In this document: in pieces, positions 25,517 to 34,765 of the stretch
How the letters are laid out: the number at the start of each line of letters is the position of its first letter
Position numbering within the stretch: the stretch's first letter is position 1
DNA from: Allomuricauda sp. TY007
GTDB taxonomy: Bacteria; Bacteroidota; Bacteroidia; Flavobacteriales; Flavobacteriaceae
Assembly: GCF_010468565.1 (NCBI RefSeq)
Contig: NZ_WUEG01000001.1
Span: forward strand, 350,590-414,589
Direction: 5' to 3'
Length of the DNA stretch: 64,000 bases
Translations under genes and position numbers: made by a program
The notes under the pieces: generated by a model
Seen by the model: only the letters and a program-made list of their open reading frames with translations
The model's database searches: none
What the model was told of the DNA's origin: nothing

Positions 25517-26284
25517 TTATTTTTTAAACCTTTCCAATGCTTTTTTTGTGTTGGGGGAGAGTGCCAATCTTCCTGAGGCTTCGGCACGTTCCAACAATAG
25601 GTCGTCCCAATGCTCCGTTCCTTCCCACAATACTTTTTTCATTTCGGCCAAAGCTTCGGGATTATAGGTTGCCAGTTTTTGCAGATGAATGTCCAGCTCC
25701 TTATCCATTTCTGAAATGGATTCGTATACCTTGGCGTAAAGACCTTGTTCCTTGGCCCAATAGGCATTTTTCCACTCCGTGGGATATAAAGTGAGCTCTG
25801 CAAGGGCAGCTTTTCCCATTTTTCGTTCCACTACGGGAGCAATTACAAATGGACCAATTCCTATAGAAATCTCGGATAGTTTGATGGCAGCTTCCACTGT
25901 TGCGTGTACATAATCGCAAGCGGAGGCCAAACCTACACCGCCACCGACGGTCTTTCCTTGTACCCGACCAATAATCGGTTTGGGACATTTGCGCATGGCA
26001 TTGATGACGTTGGCAAACCCACTGAAAAACTGTTTGCCTTCTTCTAAATTAGAAACGGCCACAAGTTCATCAAAAGAAGCTCCTGCACAAAAGGCTCTTT
26101 CCCCTTCGGATTTTAAGACGATGATGGATACCTCTTCATTTGTGCCAAGTTTTTCGAACTCAGTAGTTAATCTGGCCAATAGTTCGGACACAAAGGAGTT
26201 GCTTGCGGGATGGCCAAATTCGACTGTAGCAATTCTGTTTTCTATATGGGTGTATAAACTTCCGTTGGTTCTATCTGTTGTCAT
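25517..26284 (-). CDS. Enoyl-CoA hydratase/isomerase family protein
   Basis: Crotonase-fold protein of 255 residues, acting on acyl-CoA thioesters. Oxyanion-hole segments are ERAFCAGASFDELVA (near residue 70) and GRVQGKTVGGGVGLASACDY (near 105-125). The catalytic Glu of typical hydratases is plausibly in KLSEISIGIGPFV. Closest in look to methylglutaconyl-CoA hydratase-like crotonases, but substrate is not certain. It lies 34 bases behind the MATE gene on the same strand and is followed by the small membrane ORF. Confidence 0.88.
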   Translation of the reverse strand: MTTDRTNGSLYTHIENRIATVEFGHPASNSFVSELLARLTTEFEKLGTNEEVSIIVLKSEGERAFCAGASFDELVAVSNLEEGKQFFSGFANVINAMRKCPKPIIGRVQGKTVGGGVGLASACDYVHATVEAAIKLSEISIGIGPFVIAPVVERKMGKAALAELTLYPTEWKNAYWAKEQGLYAKVYESISEMDKELDIHLQKLATYNPEALAEMKKVLWEGTEHWDDLLLERAEASGRLALSPNTKKALERFKK

Positions 26285-26318
26285 TAAAATTGATTATCAG
26301 ATGTCTTTGAGCACTAAA

Positions 26319-27653
26319 TTAAGGGTTTTGCACCAAGGGTCGGAACTTTCTCCTAAATTTCCAGACCAAGGAGAAGCCGCGAATCATCATCCAGACCACA
26401 AAGGCAATCCAGATGGCATGTATGCCGAGACCAGTATATAATCCTAAATAGAGGCATGGTATAAACCCTAAAAAGGTAGCGGCCAAGAGTACGTTTCTCA
26501 AATATTTCATTTCTCCCATCCCTTTAAAAATCCCATCAAAAATAAAGGCCAGGGTATTCATTGGGAGTCCAAGAATAACAATATAAAAAATGCTGTAGAA
26601 GGTATTGAGAACGATTTCTTCCTTGGAAAAAAGAAGCCCAATGGGACGGTAGAAAATAAATCCGAAGCACATGAGCGCGAGACTCACCACCATACCATAT
26701 TTAAAAATGGTTTTGGCCAATTTCCACAAACCATCGTAATCGGCGGCGCCCAAAAGTTTTCCTCCCATACTGTTGCCGGCAGCGGCATAGCCATCAATAA
26801 AAAATGCGGCAAACAACCAAAGGTTGACCGCAATGGTATGAGCTCCGATGAAGCGGTCGCCCAATGTGGTGGCTTCGCGAACGGCCAGCATTAAAGCGAC
26901 ATTCAGGGCCAAGGTCCTTACAAAAAGGTTGAGGCTCATAAATATCAACCGCTTTATTTCCTTATTTAAGGGGAAGGTCAATTTTAGGCTGATATCCGTT
27001 TTTTTAATCAATAGAATAAAAGCCAACAGAGCCATAATGGCCTGGGCAATTAAACTGGCCCATGCGGCACCTTCCAAATACAATGCAGGAATGAATCCAT
27101 CGATGCCATACACCAGAACAAAATCCAACAGGATGTTGAGCCCGGCACCCAACATGGCAATGACCATAGGGTAGAAAGTGTTCTGGAGCCCACGGAAAAT
27201 ACCGAAAATGGCAAAAGTGAACAGCGTAAGCGGGAATCCCCAAACCCGAATGGAATAATAGGAAACACAATAGTCCAATATTTTGCCCGAAGCATTAAAG
27301 AGTGCAAAAATCTCTTCGATTACAAAAATGGTGGTGAGCAGGACCACAAGGCTCAAACAGATGTTCAGAAATATGGCTTGAGCAGGCAGATTTTTCACCT
27401 CGGACAACCTGCTGGCACCCAAATACTGAGATATGATGGCAGAAATGGCACTACGGGTCTGGCCGAGCACCCAAATGAGCATTGACAAAAAAGAGCCAAC
27501 AATCCCGGCTGCCGCCAAGGATTCCAATCCGTCCACTGGAATATTGCCCACAATAGCTGTATCCGTAATGGACAGCAAGGGTTCGGCAATACCCGAGATT
27601 GTTGCGGGAATCGCCAATTGGTTGATGCTCTTAAAGTTTACCTGTGTGCTCAA
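26319..27653 (-). CDS. MATE family efflux transporter
   Basis: Inner-membrane multidrug/cation antiporter, 444 residues and about 12 TM helices in two homologous halves. The N-terminal segment INQLAIPATISGIAEPLLSI with TDTAIVGNI is the MATE/MatE domain opening. The only in-frame start here is TTG at 27653 (read MSTQVNFKSIN), consistent with homologues beginning a few residues before the first helix. It overlaps nothing. The GNAT gene upstream ends 12 bases before, suggesting a GNAT-MATE-crotonase transcript. Confidence 0.88.
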   Translation of the reverse strand: MSTQVNFKSINQLAIPATISGIAEPLLSITDTAIVGNIPVDGLESLAAAGIVGSFLSMLIWVLGQTRSAISAIISQYLGASRLSEVKNLPAQAIFLNICLSLVVLLTTIFVIEEIFALFNASGKILDYCVSYYSIRVWGFPLTLFTFAIFGIFRGLQNTFYPMVIAMLGAGLNILLDFVLVYGIDGFIPALYLEGAAWASLIAQAIMALLAFILLIKKTDISLKLTFPLNKEIKRLIFMSLNLFVRTLALNVALMLAVREATTLGDRFIGAHTIAVNLWLFAAFFIDGYAAAGNSMGGKLLGAADYDGLWKLAKTIFKYGMVVSLALMCFGFIFYRPIGLLFSKEEIVLNTFYSIFYIVILGLPMNTLAFIFDGIFKGMGEMKYLRNVLLAATFLGFIPCLYLGLYTGLGIHAIWIAFVVWMMIRGFSLVWKFRRKFRPLVQNP

Positions 27654-27665
27654 ATCGGCGGCAAG

Positions 27666-28166
27666 TTACAGCACTAATTCATAACAATGAAAAGGATGGT
27701 CGCTTTGTTTGGGAAAGTAGATATCGTCCAATTTTTGATAGCCTCTTTGCTCGTAAAAACGTTGGTTTCTTTTGTTCTGTGAAAAGGTGTCCAGCCGTAC
27801 CGAGATAAAGTTGTTTTCCCTAGAATAGTTTTCGACAAAATCCATCATTTGTCGGGCCAGTCCCTTCCCTTGAAGGTCTGGATGAACGGAAAGGCGGTGG
27901 ATATAGGTGCTGTTTCCGTTTGGGGTCAACCATTGGATGGGTCTGTACTCATCATCCATAAGGGTTGATATGACGATAGTGCCTTGTACGATGTTGTTTT
28001 CTTCTATTACGAAAAGTTCATCGCGTTCAATGTCTTTGATGAATGCTTCTTTGGAGGGATAGTGCTCGTTCCATTGAAAAATACCGTTCTCCTGCATTTT
28101 TTGGGCACAGGCCCGGGTTATGGTCAAGATATCGGGGATTTCGGATATCTTTGCGCGTCTTATCAT
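27666..28166 (-). CDS. GNAT family N-acetyltransferase
   Basis: 166-residue acetyl-CoA-dependent acyltransferase fold. The acetyl-CoA pyrophosphate-binding loop is seen as LSVHPDLQGKGLARQMMDF (Q/R-x-x-G-x-G/A pattern) near residue 95. Motif B follows with FYEQRGYQKLDD near 140. The acceptor substrate is unknown. It is divergent from the UspA gene (53-base gap) and heads a run of same-strand genes. Confidence 0.85.
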   Translation of the reverse strand: MIRRAKISEIPDILTITRACAQKMQENGIFQWNEHYPSKEAFIKDIERDELFVIEENNIVQGTIVISTLMDDEYRPIQWLTPNGNSTYIHRLSVHPDLQGKGLARQMMDFVENYSRENNFISVRLDTFSQNKRNQRFYEQRGYQKLDDIYFPKQSDHPFHCYELVL

Positions 28167-28219
28167 TGATTCGTTTCAATTTAATTGTAAATTTAAGGTT
28201 TAATCGTAATCACCAAACC

Positions 28220-29017
28220 ATGAACAACATACTTGTACCCATTGGAACTTCTCCAGATTCACATCAAACCTTGCAATATGGCGTTGATTTTGCCGCTGAA
28301 TTTGGCGCAAAGGTCTACGTAATGGACGTATTTAACGTAACCACAGCTGTTGGCAGCTTGGCGAATGTGGAAGAAAAGGTTGCCAAGAGCAGCAAGGAAC
28401 ATTTAAAAGAAGTGATAGACCAGGTGGACACCAAAGGTGTAGAGGTAAAAATGGCCACTTATAATGGGGATATTATTGATGGTTTAAAAAGCATCAACAA
28501 AGAGTTGGGGATTGATTTGATCATTATTGCTCCAAAAAGTAATGATATTCAAGAGGAACTTTATTTGGGTAATACCTCGGGAAGAATCATTAAACAAACT
28601 GAAATACCTACGTTGATTGTTCCTAAAGGAACGGTATTTAAGCCAGCGAAAAAGATATTGACTGCTTTTGGGTCCGGGATTTTAAAACGCAGCAGTATCC
28701 TGACCCCATTGATCATGATCAAGAACAAATTTAGGTCTGAAGTAAGCCTGTTGTTGGTGAAAAGACCGGGGTATACCGAGGATGACCTTAAAGTGAACAC
28801 AGCTTTGATGGACTTGAGCAGCCAATTGACCATTACTGAAAATGGAACCACCTATTTGGGGGTAACGGAGTATTTCCAGAAGGAGCACCCCGACATGTTA
28901 TGTGTGTTTAGAAGAAAGCGCGGATTCTTTAAAAAACTATGGGAAAAGAACACCATACCTAAGTCGGAGTTCTTTGTAAAAATACCATTATTGGTTCTCA
29001 GCGTTAAAAAAGATTAA
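28220..29017 (+). CDS. Universal stress protein family
   Basis: 265-residue cytosolic protein with an N-terminal UspA domain. MNNILVPIGTSPDSHQTL is the family N-terminus, and LYLGNTSGRIIKQTEIPTLI near residue 118-135 carries the G-x-x-G-x(9)-G-type ATP-binding pattern (LGNTSGRI). The second half is a degenerate Usp-like or unrelated domain. A longer frame starts at 28043 inside the divergent GNAT gene, but the family N-terminus fixes 28220. Precedes the tRNA-Ala gene. Confidence 0.88.
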   Translation: MNNILVPIGTSPDSHQTLQYGVDFAAEFGAKVYVMDVFNVTTAVGSLANVEEKVAKSSKEHLKEVIDQVDTKGVEVKMATYNGDIIDGLKSINKELGIDLIIIAPKSNDIQEELYLGNTSGRIIKQTEIPTLIVPKGTVFKPAKKILTAFGSGILKRSSILTPLIMIKNKFRSEVSLLLVKRPGYTEDDLKVNTALMDLSSQLTITENGTTYLGVTEYFQKEHPDMLCVFRRKRGFFKKLWEKNTIPKSEFFVKIPLLVLSVKKD

Positions 29018-29032
29018 GGAAGCGGCGCAATT

Positions 29033-29064
29033 TTTGATACTTTCGAAAAAAAGTGGTTATTTTG
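29033..29064 (+). promoter_or_regulatory. Candidate promoter of tRNA-Ala
   Basis: TTTG, 20 bases, then TTATTTTG (one mismatch to TAnnTTTG), ending 10 bases before the tRNA. Spacing is one over the usual 19. Confidence 0.4.
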
Positions 29065-29074
29065 CGCTCTCTTT

Positions 29075-29148
29075 GGGGGATTAGCTCAGTTGGCTAGAGC
29101 GCTTGCCTGGCAGGCAAGAGGCCACCGGTTCGAATCCGGTATTCTCCA
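29075..29148 (+). tRNA. tRNA-Ala (anticodon GGC)
   Basis: A full 74-base cloverleaf. Acceptor stem GGGGGAT pairs with ATTCTCC (with G-U pairs), D-loop has TAGCTCAGTTGG, and anticodon stem CTTGC/GCAAG encloses CTGGCAG, giving anticodon GGC. The T arm is CCGGTTCGAATCCGG and the discriminator is A. CCA is not encoded. GGC reads the Ala codons GCC/GCU. Confidence 0.95.
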
Positions 29149-29160
29149 CTAAAAAAAGAA

Positions 29161-29190
29161 AAGCACCTCAATTTTGAGGTGCTTTTTTAT
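29161..29190 (+). terminator. Terminator after tRNA-Ala
   Basis: AAGCACCTCA and TGAGGTGCTT form a 10-bp stem with a 4-base loop followed by a T run. It reaches into the end of the pseudouridine synthase gene on the other strand and, with an A-rich left flank, may work in both directions. Confidence 0.85.
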
Positions 29191-29843
29191 TTGACCCCAG
29201 AATCAAAAATCTTCCCAAACTTCTCAGGAATCTCATCTTCAATATAGACGTTTTGTTGGGTAAACGGATGCTCAAACTCCAAAGAGTGGGCGTGGAGGTA
29301 CAAACCCCTCCCTTTTAAAATTAAGCCTTCTAGGTTATATTCTTTATCTCCGAGGATGGGATTCCCCAAACTGTACAAATGTTTCCGCAATTGGTGCCTT
29401 CTACCTGTTTTAGGGTGTAATTTTACCAAATTCAGTTTGGCGAAACGTTCTGAGGGAACGGATTGTATCACTTCAAAATCTGATCGGGACGCTTTCCCGT
29501 CTATTTCCGAAGAGATGGTTCCACTTGGCGCCATATCGCCAATGGCAACCGCGTAATAGGTTTTGGATATGAGTTTGTCCTCGAACATTTTGTTCAAGGC
29601 ACGGATACAGTTACTTGTTTTTCCTATCAAAACAATGCCCGTAGCGGCATAATCCAATCGGTGGACGGGTTGCGGTGTCGTGGCATCGGGAAGCGTGCTG
29701 GCCTTAAGATTTTGAGACAAAGCATTGGCAATGGTCTTGAATTTGTTGCCACTTACTTCAATACCGGCAGGTTTATGAATCGCAGCCAGATGCTCGTCCT
29801 CCAACAATACTTTTAGCGGAAAGTTGAACTGCTTTTTCAACAT
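29187..29843 (-). CDS. RluA-family pseudouridine synthase (ATG-started core)
   Basis: Isomerises uridine in rRNA or tRNA. The catalytic Asp lies in PQPVHRLDYAATGIVL near residue 64, with KPAGIEVSGN upstream and LHPKTGRRHQLRKHL downstream, all RluA-family motifs. Target base unknown. The frame stays open a further 237 bases upstream to 30080 and encodes an S4-like RNA-binding segment (TKSALKKALKKKYISVNGA), yet contains no ATG, GTG, TTG or CTG. The native protein is therefore probably longer, with either an unusual start or a small upstream frameshift. Confidence 0.85.
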   Translation of the reverse strand: MLKKQFNFPLKVLLEDEHLAAIHKPAGIEVSGNKFKTIANALSQNLKASTLPDATTPQPVHRLDYAATGIVLIGKTSNCIRALNKMFEDKLISKTYYAVAIGDMAPSGTISSEIDGKASRSDFEVIQSVPSERFAKLNLVKLHPKTGRRHQLRKHLYSLGNPILGDKEYNLEGLILKGRGLYLHAHSLEFEHPFTQQNVYIEDEIPEKFGKIFDSGVK

Positions 29844-30135
29844 TTTTTCCTTTGGAATGGCAAGCGTTATTTCTTCTCCACCACAAATAAAGGTTGCCGT
29901 GGTCGCAATGGCTCCATTTACAGAAATATACTTTTTCTTGAGGGCTTTTTTAAGCGCTGATTTGGTAGGAATGGCTTCAAATATTCCAATGCCATATTCT
30001 TGTAATCGTTGGGGATTGATAATATTGGGGACGATATGGGTTTCGTTGGGATTGATGTATTGTGAGACTTTTGGAGACGGTCAATTATTGTACTTCAACT
30101 TCGGTTTGCCGATATTGCTGTTGGGGGTTCGTTTT

Positions 30136-30519
30136 TTATTCAGATTGTTCAATTTCTCTTCTTTGCAGATTGAAGACTGTTCCAGCAGGGTCTTGAATCC
30201 AATGCATATTTTTAGGAAGCTCTTCAAGTTCGTCACACGTTTCCACACCGTTTAATTTCAAATAGTTTGTCGCTGCTTCTACATTGGGAACCGTAAGCTG
30301 TAACCAAGTTTCTGAATGGGTATAGTTGTCCACGCAGTCCAACCATATTACGTTGTTTCCGAATTTTACTTTGTGTGTTTTCGAAACGGTTGGATTATCA
30401 ATAGGTATTTCTTCTACTTCCAGCTTTAGAATGTCCCTGTAAAAAGCGACGGTTTTCTCATATTTACTTTTGGGAATCTTTATCGCGATATTAATTCCTG
30501 CTTCAAATTCTGCATTCAT
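30136..30519 (-). CDS. VOC (glyoxalase/bleomycin-resistance/dioxygenase) superfamily protein
   Basis: 127-residue vicinal-oxygen-chelate fold protein. It begins with the usual beta-alpha-beta unit (INIAIKIPKSKYEKTVAFYRD), and ends with the VOC C-terminal strand pattern IQDPAGTVFNLQRRE, which carries the DPxGxxxxL-type sequence. Metal ligands are not obvious. Activity unknown. It lies 7 bases after the SnoaL-like gene on the same strand, so the two are likely co-transcribed. Confidence 0.8.
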   Translation of the reverse strand: MNAEFEAGINIAIKIPKSKYEKTVAFYRDILKLEVEEIPIDNPTVSKTHKVKFGNNVIWLDCVDNYTHSETWLQLTVPNVEAATNYLKLNGVETCDELEELPKNMHWIQDPAGTVFNLQRREIEQSE

Positions 30520-30526
30520 GCTTATT

Positions 30527-30970
30527 TTATTTATCTGATACTGCGCTTAACTCTTTTGTTAGCTCTTCTACCTTTTCCGGTTTGCCGTGAAATTGTGCAG
30601 GCGTGTTTTGAAAAAGCTCAATTTTCCAAACGTTGTTCTGCTTTGTTGCGGTTATGGTTTGGATAGCATTGGCTGCAGGATTAATATCCTTTTGTCCAGG
30701 GGGCCTCATACCTACAATAGCTCGAAGGGTAGCAACTTCTGAATTCAAAAAACGGACTTCTTTAACTTTCCAAACATAATCTGCGGTCTGATGGTGCTCA
30801 AATATTTTCCCTATTTCAGCTTCGATTTTGTTCTTGCCATTATATTGGCTCCCGTCAAATCCTATTGATACTCCATTGTCGGTAAAGAATGATGCCATTT
30901 TGGTTGCATCTTGTTTATTCCAAGCGGTTAGTAAATCAGCATGTAGTTTTTCTAATTCTGCTTTATCCAT
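30527..30970 (-). CDS. SnoaL-like / SgcJ-type nuclear transport factor 2 fold protein
   Basis: 147-residue small alpha+beta protein. Segments LLTAWNKQDATKMASFFTDNG and an end rich in strands (WKIELFQNTPAQFHGKP) fit SnoaL-like/SgcJ/EcaC families with the NTF2 fold, which often lack catalysis or perform simple hydrolase or isomerase steps. No active-site assignment is possible. It is followed by the VOC gene 7 bases later, suggesting a two-gene unit. The 289 bases upstream (30971-31259) hold no recognisable gene. Confidence 0.75.
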   Translation of the reverse strand: MDKAELEKLHADLLTAWNKQDATKMASFFTDNGVSIGFDGSQYNGKNKIEAEIGKIFEHHQTADYVWKVKEVRFLNSEVATLRAIVGMRPPGQKDINPAANAIQTITATKQNNVWKIELFQNTPAQFHGKPEKVEELTKELSAVSDK

Positions 30971-31259
30971 TTTCTTTTCATTTAAAGCTTCTTTGAATAT
31001 TTATCTTCCCGTTTGTCCTACTCGTCCTGCAATGACTACTACAGCGCTAAACGCAATGATTAATTTCACTGTGGCTGAATTAGATATAAGAAATTTTCCT
31101 CACTATCTGTTTGGATTCATCATAAATGTAGCATTTTTTGTAGGAAAACTACATAATTGGTCTTTTCTGATTTCTCTTTCAAACTTTACCATCCTTTTAG
31201 GATGGATTTTTTGTAATTGGCCTGTCCTTTTTTGAACTTTACTTCAAAACTAAATCAAC

Positions 31260-31970
31260 ATGAAACTAGAAGGAAAAGTAGCATACATCACAGGAGGAAC
31301 CAAAGGTATTGGATACGGCATTGCCGAATGCTTGTTGGAGCAAGGCATGAAGGTGGCCGTTAGCGGTAGAAGCCAAGAGAGTGCCGACGCTGCCGTAAAA
31401 AGTTTGAACAATCCAGATAAAGTGTTGGGTTTGGTATCCGATGTGTCCAAATTGGATGATGAAAAAAAGGCCATAGCGGCGATTCTTGACAAATGGGGAC
31501 AATTGGATGTAGTGATGGCAAATGCAGGTGTTGGACATTTTGCCCCAATCGATGAAATGGAAGACGAGAAATGGCATCAAATGATCGATACTAACCTAAA
31601 TGGAGTGTATCACACGCTAAAAGCATCCGTCGATGCCCTGAAAAAATCCGAAGGCTATTACATGACCTTGGCTAGTTTGGCGGGCACCAATTTCTTTGCC
31701 ACAGCGGCTGGATATAACGCGACCAAGTTTGGTGTTGTTGGTTTTACCCAGGCCGCGATGCTGGATTTAAGGCAGTATAATATAAAGGTGACCACCATTA
31801 TGCCCGGTTCTGTGGCAAGTCATTTTAACAACAACGAGCCATCGGATAAGGATGCGTGGAAAATTCAGCCCGAGGACATTGGTAAATTGGTCGTTGATTT
31901 GCTGACGATGCACCCACGTACCTTGCCAAGTAAAATTGAAGTACGTCCTACGCGTCCCGATTTAAAATAA
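31260..31970 (+). CDS. Short-chain dehydrogenase/reductase
   Basis: NAD(P)-dependent oxidoreductase of 236 residues, classic SDR. Cofactor motif is AYITGGTKGIGYGIAE at residues 8-23, NAG is in VMANAGVGHF, catalytic Ser is in TLASLAGTN, and Tyr/Lys are in AGYNATKFGVVG. The R in AVSGRSQ after the second strand favours NADP(H). Substrate unknown. Its stop abuts the stop of the convergent AddB-like gene with no spacer. Confidence 0.92.
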   Translation: MKLEGKVAYITGGTKGIGYGIAECLLEQGMKVAVSGRSQESADAAVKSLNNPDKVLGLVSDVSKLDDEKKAIAAILDKWGQLDVVMANAGVGHFAPIDEMEDEKWHQMIDTNLNGVYHTLKASVDALKKSEGYYMTLASLAGTNFFATAAGYNATKFGVVGFTQAAMLDLRQYNIKVTTIMPGSVASHFNNNEPSDKDAWKIQPEDIGKLVVDLLTMHPRTLPSKIEVRPTRPDLK

Positions 31971-34703
31971 TCAATCCATTTTCTCGGTAAGGGGAACCGC
32001 AGTATTGCAGATTTCCCTTATCAATTGGAACAGATAATTTTCAAAGGTTGCAAGGGTGTCCGAATCTATCCGGGTATCCTTGTCCTCTGAAAATGGGAAC
32101 AGTCCTTTGCCCAGATGCTTAAATGAGATAATTCCCGCCTGAATATCGCTTGCATTGTATTTTTTGGAATACAGGTAGGCGTAACAGAGCAATTGGAACG
32201 CCTTGCTTTTATCATAATCAGTAATCAATGTTTCCCAATCGGTTATTTTCACGTTTTTCGCTTCTACCTTACCTGTTTTATAATCGATAATGCGCAAGGT
32301 GCCATCAAATTCATCAACCCGGTCTAAAGTTCCTTTTAGTTTGATGGGAAAATCAAGCCCGGGTACCGAAATATATTCTTCATAGCGTTCTTCGAGGGCC
32401 AATATTTTTATTTCATGGCGTTTGAGTTGACGTAACTCATCGTCCAAAAAGTTGTGTAGGTATTTTAGGATTACGTTGTAGACCAGCAGGAACTTACCTT
32501 TTGAGACATCCACCCCGGAAAGGTTCTTGGTAAAGTGATGTTGCACAACCTCGGGTACTTGCTTTTTTAGGGACTGGATATTTTCTTCCGTCAACAATTG
32601 ATTGACGAGCGGGGTGTAAAGCTGCTCCAAACTATCGTGAATAATGGTCCCGAAGGTATTGGCGGCAATATTTTCCTCTACCTCTTCCAAATCATTGATT
32701 TTTAGAATGTTTCGAGTGTAAAAGTCAATAGGATTTCTGATGTAGTTCGTCAAAGATGTGGGCGAAAACCCATTTTGGGCAAAGTCCTTCAAGTCTTCCA
32801 TAAATTTTCCGTCCTTTTCAATCTGGATCAGGGGTTTTGGGTCAATTGAAATTTTAGGGGAGGCAATGGTATGTGTTATATGCTGTTTTAAATTTTTGTC
32901 CGTTAACAATTGGGTGATCAATCGGCTCTTTTCACCACCCTCCAAAACATCTGGCTCGGTGTTGTAAGTGATGTAAATGTTCTTGGCCCGCTGTATCAAC
33001 CTATAAAAGTGATACACGTAAATGGCATCCTTTTCTTTATATGTTGGCAAACCATAATCGCGTTTTACATCAAAGGGGATAAAGGAATCGTTGGATTTTC
33101 CCGAAGGGAGAACACCCTCGTTGACCGAGGTTATGATAACGGTTTCAAAATCAAGGTTACGGCTCTCCAACATTCCCATAATTTGAAAGCCCGTCAACGG
33201 CTGGCCAATAAAATCCAAGCTTTCCATATTGGCCAATTGTTTGAATAGATTCTTGATGGATTTAAGTTCGCCCATAAATTCCACCTTGTCCAAATATTGG
33301 TCCAACTGGTTGAAGAGCACATAGAACCGATACAGATATTCCAGCTCCAGCGCATTTTTTTTTTCTTGGTAGATAATTTTTAACCGTTCTATGAGGAACA
33401 GACAATGGCTTATCCAGCCCTTTGGGGTCAAGGTGTTTCCCGGAAAAATGATGGATAATAATTCTTGTGCCTTGGGGTATTTTGCAAGCAATTGTTGATT
33501 AAGGTAGAGTATATTGCCCTCTTTTATGTCTTTGGACAAGTGTTGTGCAAAATTCCCTTGTCTTTCGTTGGAGAGTGTTAAGGTATAGGGGTTGGAGATA
33601 AATTCCTGCACCCGTTTAAAAAACCAACCTTGCTCGGAAACGTTGAGGTGCAGCTCCAAAAAGTTTACAAAAAACGAATAGAGCACTGTTTTGTTCAACG
33701 GCATTCCCATAGTAATGTTCACTTTGGGAATAGTACTTGGAACGGCATTGAGCATTGGGTTGAGCAAAGTTTCGTCTGCCAGGACCAAGGCCGTTTTGGT
33801 TAGGTCAATATCTTGTTGTTGCCCAATGGATTCCAATAATTGACCTACATATTTGGTTTGGGATATGCTTTTGGGCACTCCGGTGATGGTGATGTTCTTT
33901 TTCTCTAGAAAATTGCTTTGCGGTTCTATTTTGTGCTGATGTTTGTAGTAAGGCCAATTGTATTGATAATCCCGCATAAACAAGCCTGCGTCGTGAATGG
34001 GGTCGTTTAAGAAATGCGAATCGATGTCCCAATAAATATGCGCATTACCTTGTTCCAAATAATGTTGGATGATGTTGGATTCTGCTGCGTTCAAGGCGTT
34101 AAAACCTACAAATACAATTGGATTCTTGAGAGCTTCTTTATATTCCCCGTTTTGAATTGCTTTTACCGCTTCACGTTGGATGAGTCCTTGATAACCTCTC
34201 TTCTGTTCGAGAAGAGCTTCATAAAAATTGTTGTAGATGGTTTCGAGGTTTTTCCAAAGCTTGAGATAATTTTCGACGAGCTCTGTTTTTTCCTTGTTGG
34301 CGGACCAATGGTTGATTTCCTTGATGGCTGATAGGTAATTCAGAATGTCTTTGGCGGGAATAAGATACCCATCAATTTCGTTGAAGTCCTGTAATAAGGT
34401 TTGTCCCCAATTAATAAAAGAAGCAAAATCGTCAGATTCATCTATTTGGGATTCTTTGTAGGTCCTAAAAAGGAGGAGTAGCAAATCAATGTTTGGTGCT
34501 TGGTTCAAATCGGAGAGCTTTCCGATGAACTCCTGAATGGACAATACTTCGGGACTGAATATGTTTTTTTTTAGCCTGTTGGAAATGTGTTTTTTTAAAA
34601 ATGTACCCGATCTTTTACTGGGAAGTATATAGGTACACCGGGTTATATCCGGTTGTTTGTTGTGGAGGTCGTCCAGTACATATTCTAGGAAAGTATCATG
34701 CAT
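31971..34703 (-). CDS. PD-(D/E)XK nuclease family protein (AddB-like)
   Basis: 910-residue protein resembling the AddB half of AddAB-type recombination nucleases. The N-terminus has a degenerate P-loop-like LPSKRSGTFLKKH near residue 27. The C-terminal nuclease starts near residue 650 with FSPTSLTNYIRNPIDFYTRNI, then GTIIHDSLEQLY and LKGTLDRVDEFDG with IIDYKTGKVE: the D-x(n)-D/E-x-K set. The four Cys of the AddB iron-sulfur site are not seen. A matching AddA-like gene lies 2.7 kb upstream on the same strand, separated by kbl and the OmpA gene. Probably double-strand break processing, by family. Confidence 0.87.
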   Translation of the reverse strand: MHDTFLEYVLDDLHNKQPDITRCTYILPSKRSGTFLKKHISNRLKKNIFSPEVLSIQEFIGKLSDLNQAPNIDLLLLLFRTYKESQIDESDDFASFINWGQTLLQDFNEIDGYLIPAKDILNYLSAIKEINHWSANKEKTELVENYLKLWKNLETIYNNFYEALLEQKRGYQGLIQREAVKAIQNGEYKEALKNPIVFVGFNALNAAESNIIQHYLEQGNAHIYWDIDSHFLNDPIHDAGLFMRDYQYNWPYYKHQHKIEPQSNFLEKKNITITGVPKSISQTKYVGQLLESIGQQQDIDLTKTALVLADETLLNPMLNAVPSTIPKVNITMGMPLNKTVLYSFFVNFLELHLNVSEQGWFFKRVQEFISNPYTLTLSNERQGNFAQHLSKDIKEGNILYLNQQLLAKYPKAQELLSIIFPGNTLTPKGWISHCLFLIERLKIIYQEKKNALELEYLYRFYVLFNQLDQYLDKVEFMGELKSIKNLFKQLANMESLDFIGQPLTGFQIMGMLESRNLDFETVIITSVNEGVLPSGKSNDSFIPFDVKRDYGLPTYKEKDAIYVYHFYRLIQRAKNIYITYNTEPDVLEGGEKSRLITQLLTDKNLKQHITHTIASPKISIDPKPLIQIEKDGKFMEDLKDFAQNGFSPTSLTNYIRNPIDFYTRNILKINDLEEVEENIAANTFGTIIHDSLEQLYTPLVNQLLTEENIQSLKKQVPEVVQHHFTKNLSGVDVSKGKFLLVYNVILKYLHNFLDDELRQLKRHEIKILALEERYEEYISVPGLDFPIKLKGTLDRVDEFDGTLRIIDYKTGKVEAKNVKITDWETLITDYDKSKAFQLLCYAYLYSKKYNASDIQAGIISFKHLGKGLFPFSEDKDTRIDSDTLATFENYLFQLIREICNTAVPLTEKMD

Positions 34704-34711
34704 GGACTAAA

Positions 34712-34740
34712 AATAAAAAAGGCCCCGCATTTGCGGAGCC
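34712..34740 (-). terminator. Terminator of the OmpA-family gene
   Basis: GGCTCCGCA/TGCGGGGCC stem (9 bp with one G-U) and T-rich tail on the minus strand, 26 bases past the OmpA stop and directly before the AddB-like start. Confidence 0.85.
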
Positions 34741-34765
34741 TTTTTCAAGAAAACTTTGTTTCTTA

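Noticed and set aside
29075..29148. tRNA-Gly reading of the tRNA (GCC in the anticodon stem area)
   Set aside because: Correct folding of the 7-base loop CTGGCAG gives anticodon GGC, which is alanine.
30828..31235. 135-residue plus-strand open frame in the gap before the SDR gene
   Set aside because: It is antisense to the SnoaL-like gene for much of its length, and the remainder shows no motif or plausible start.
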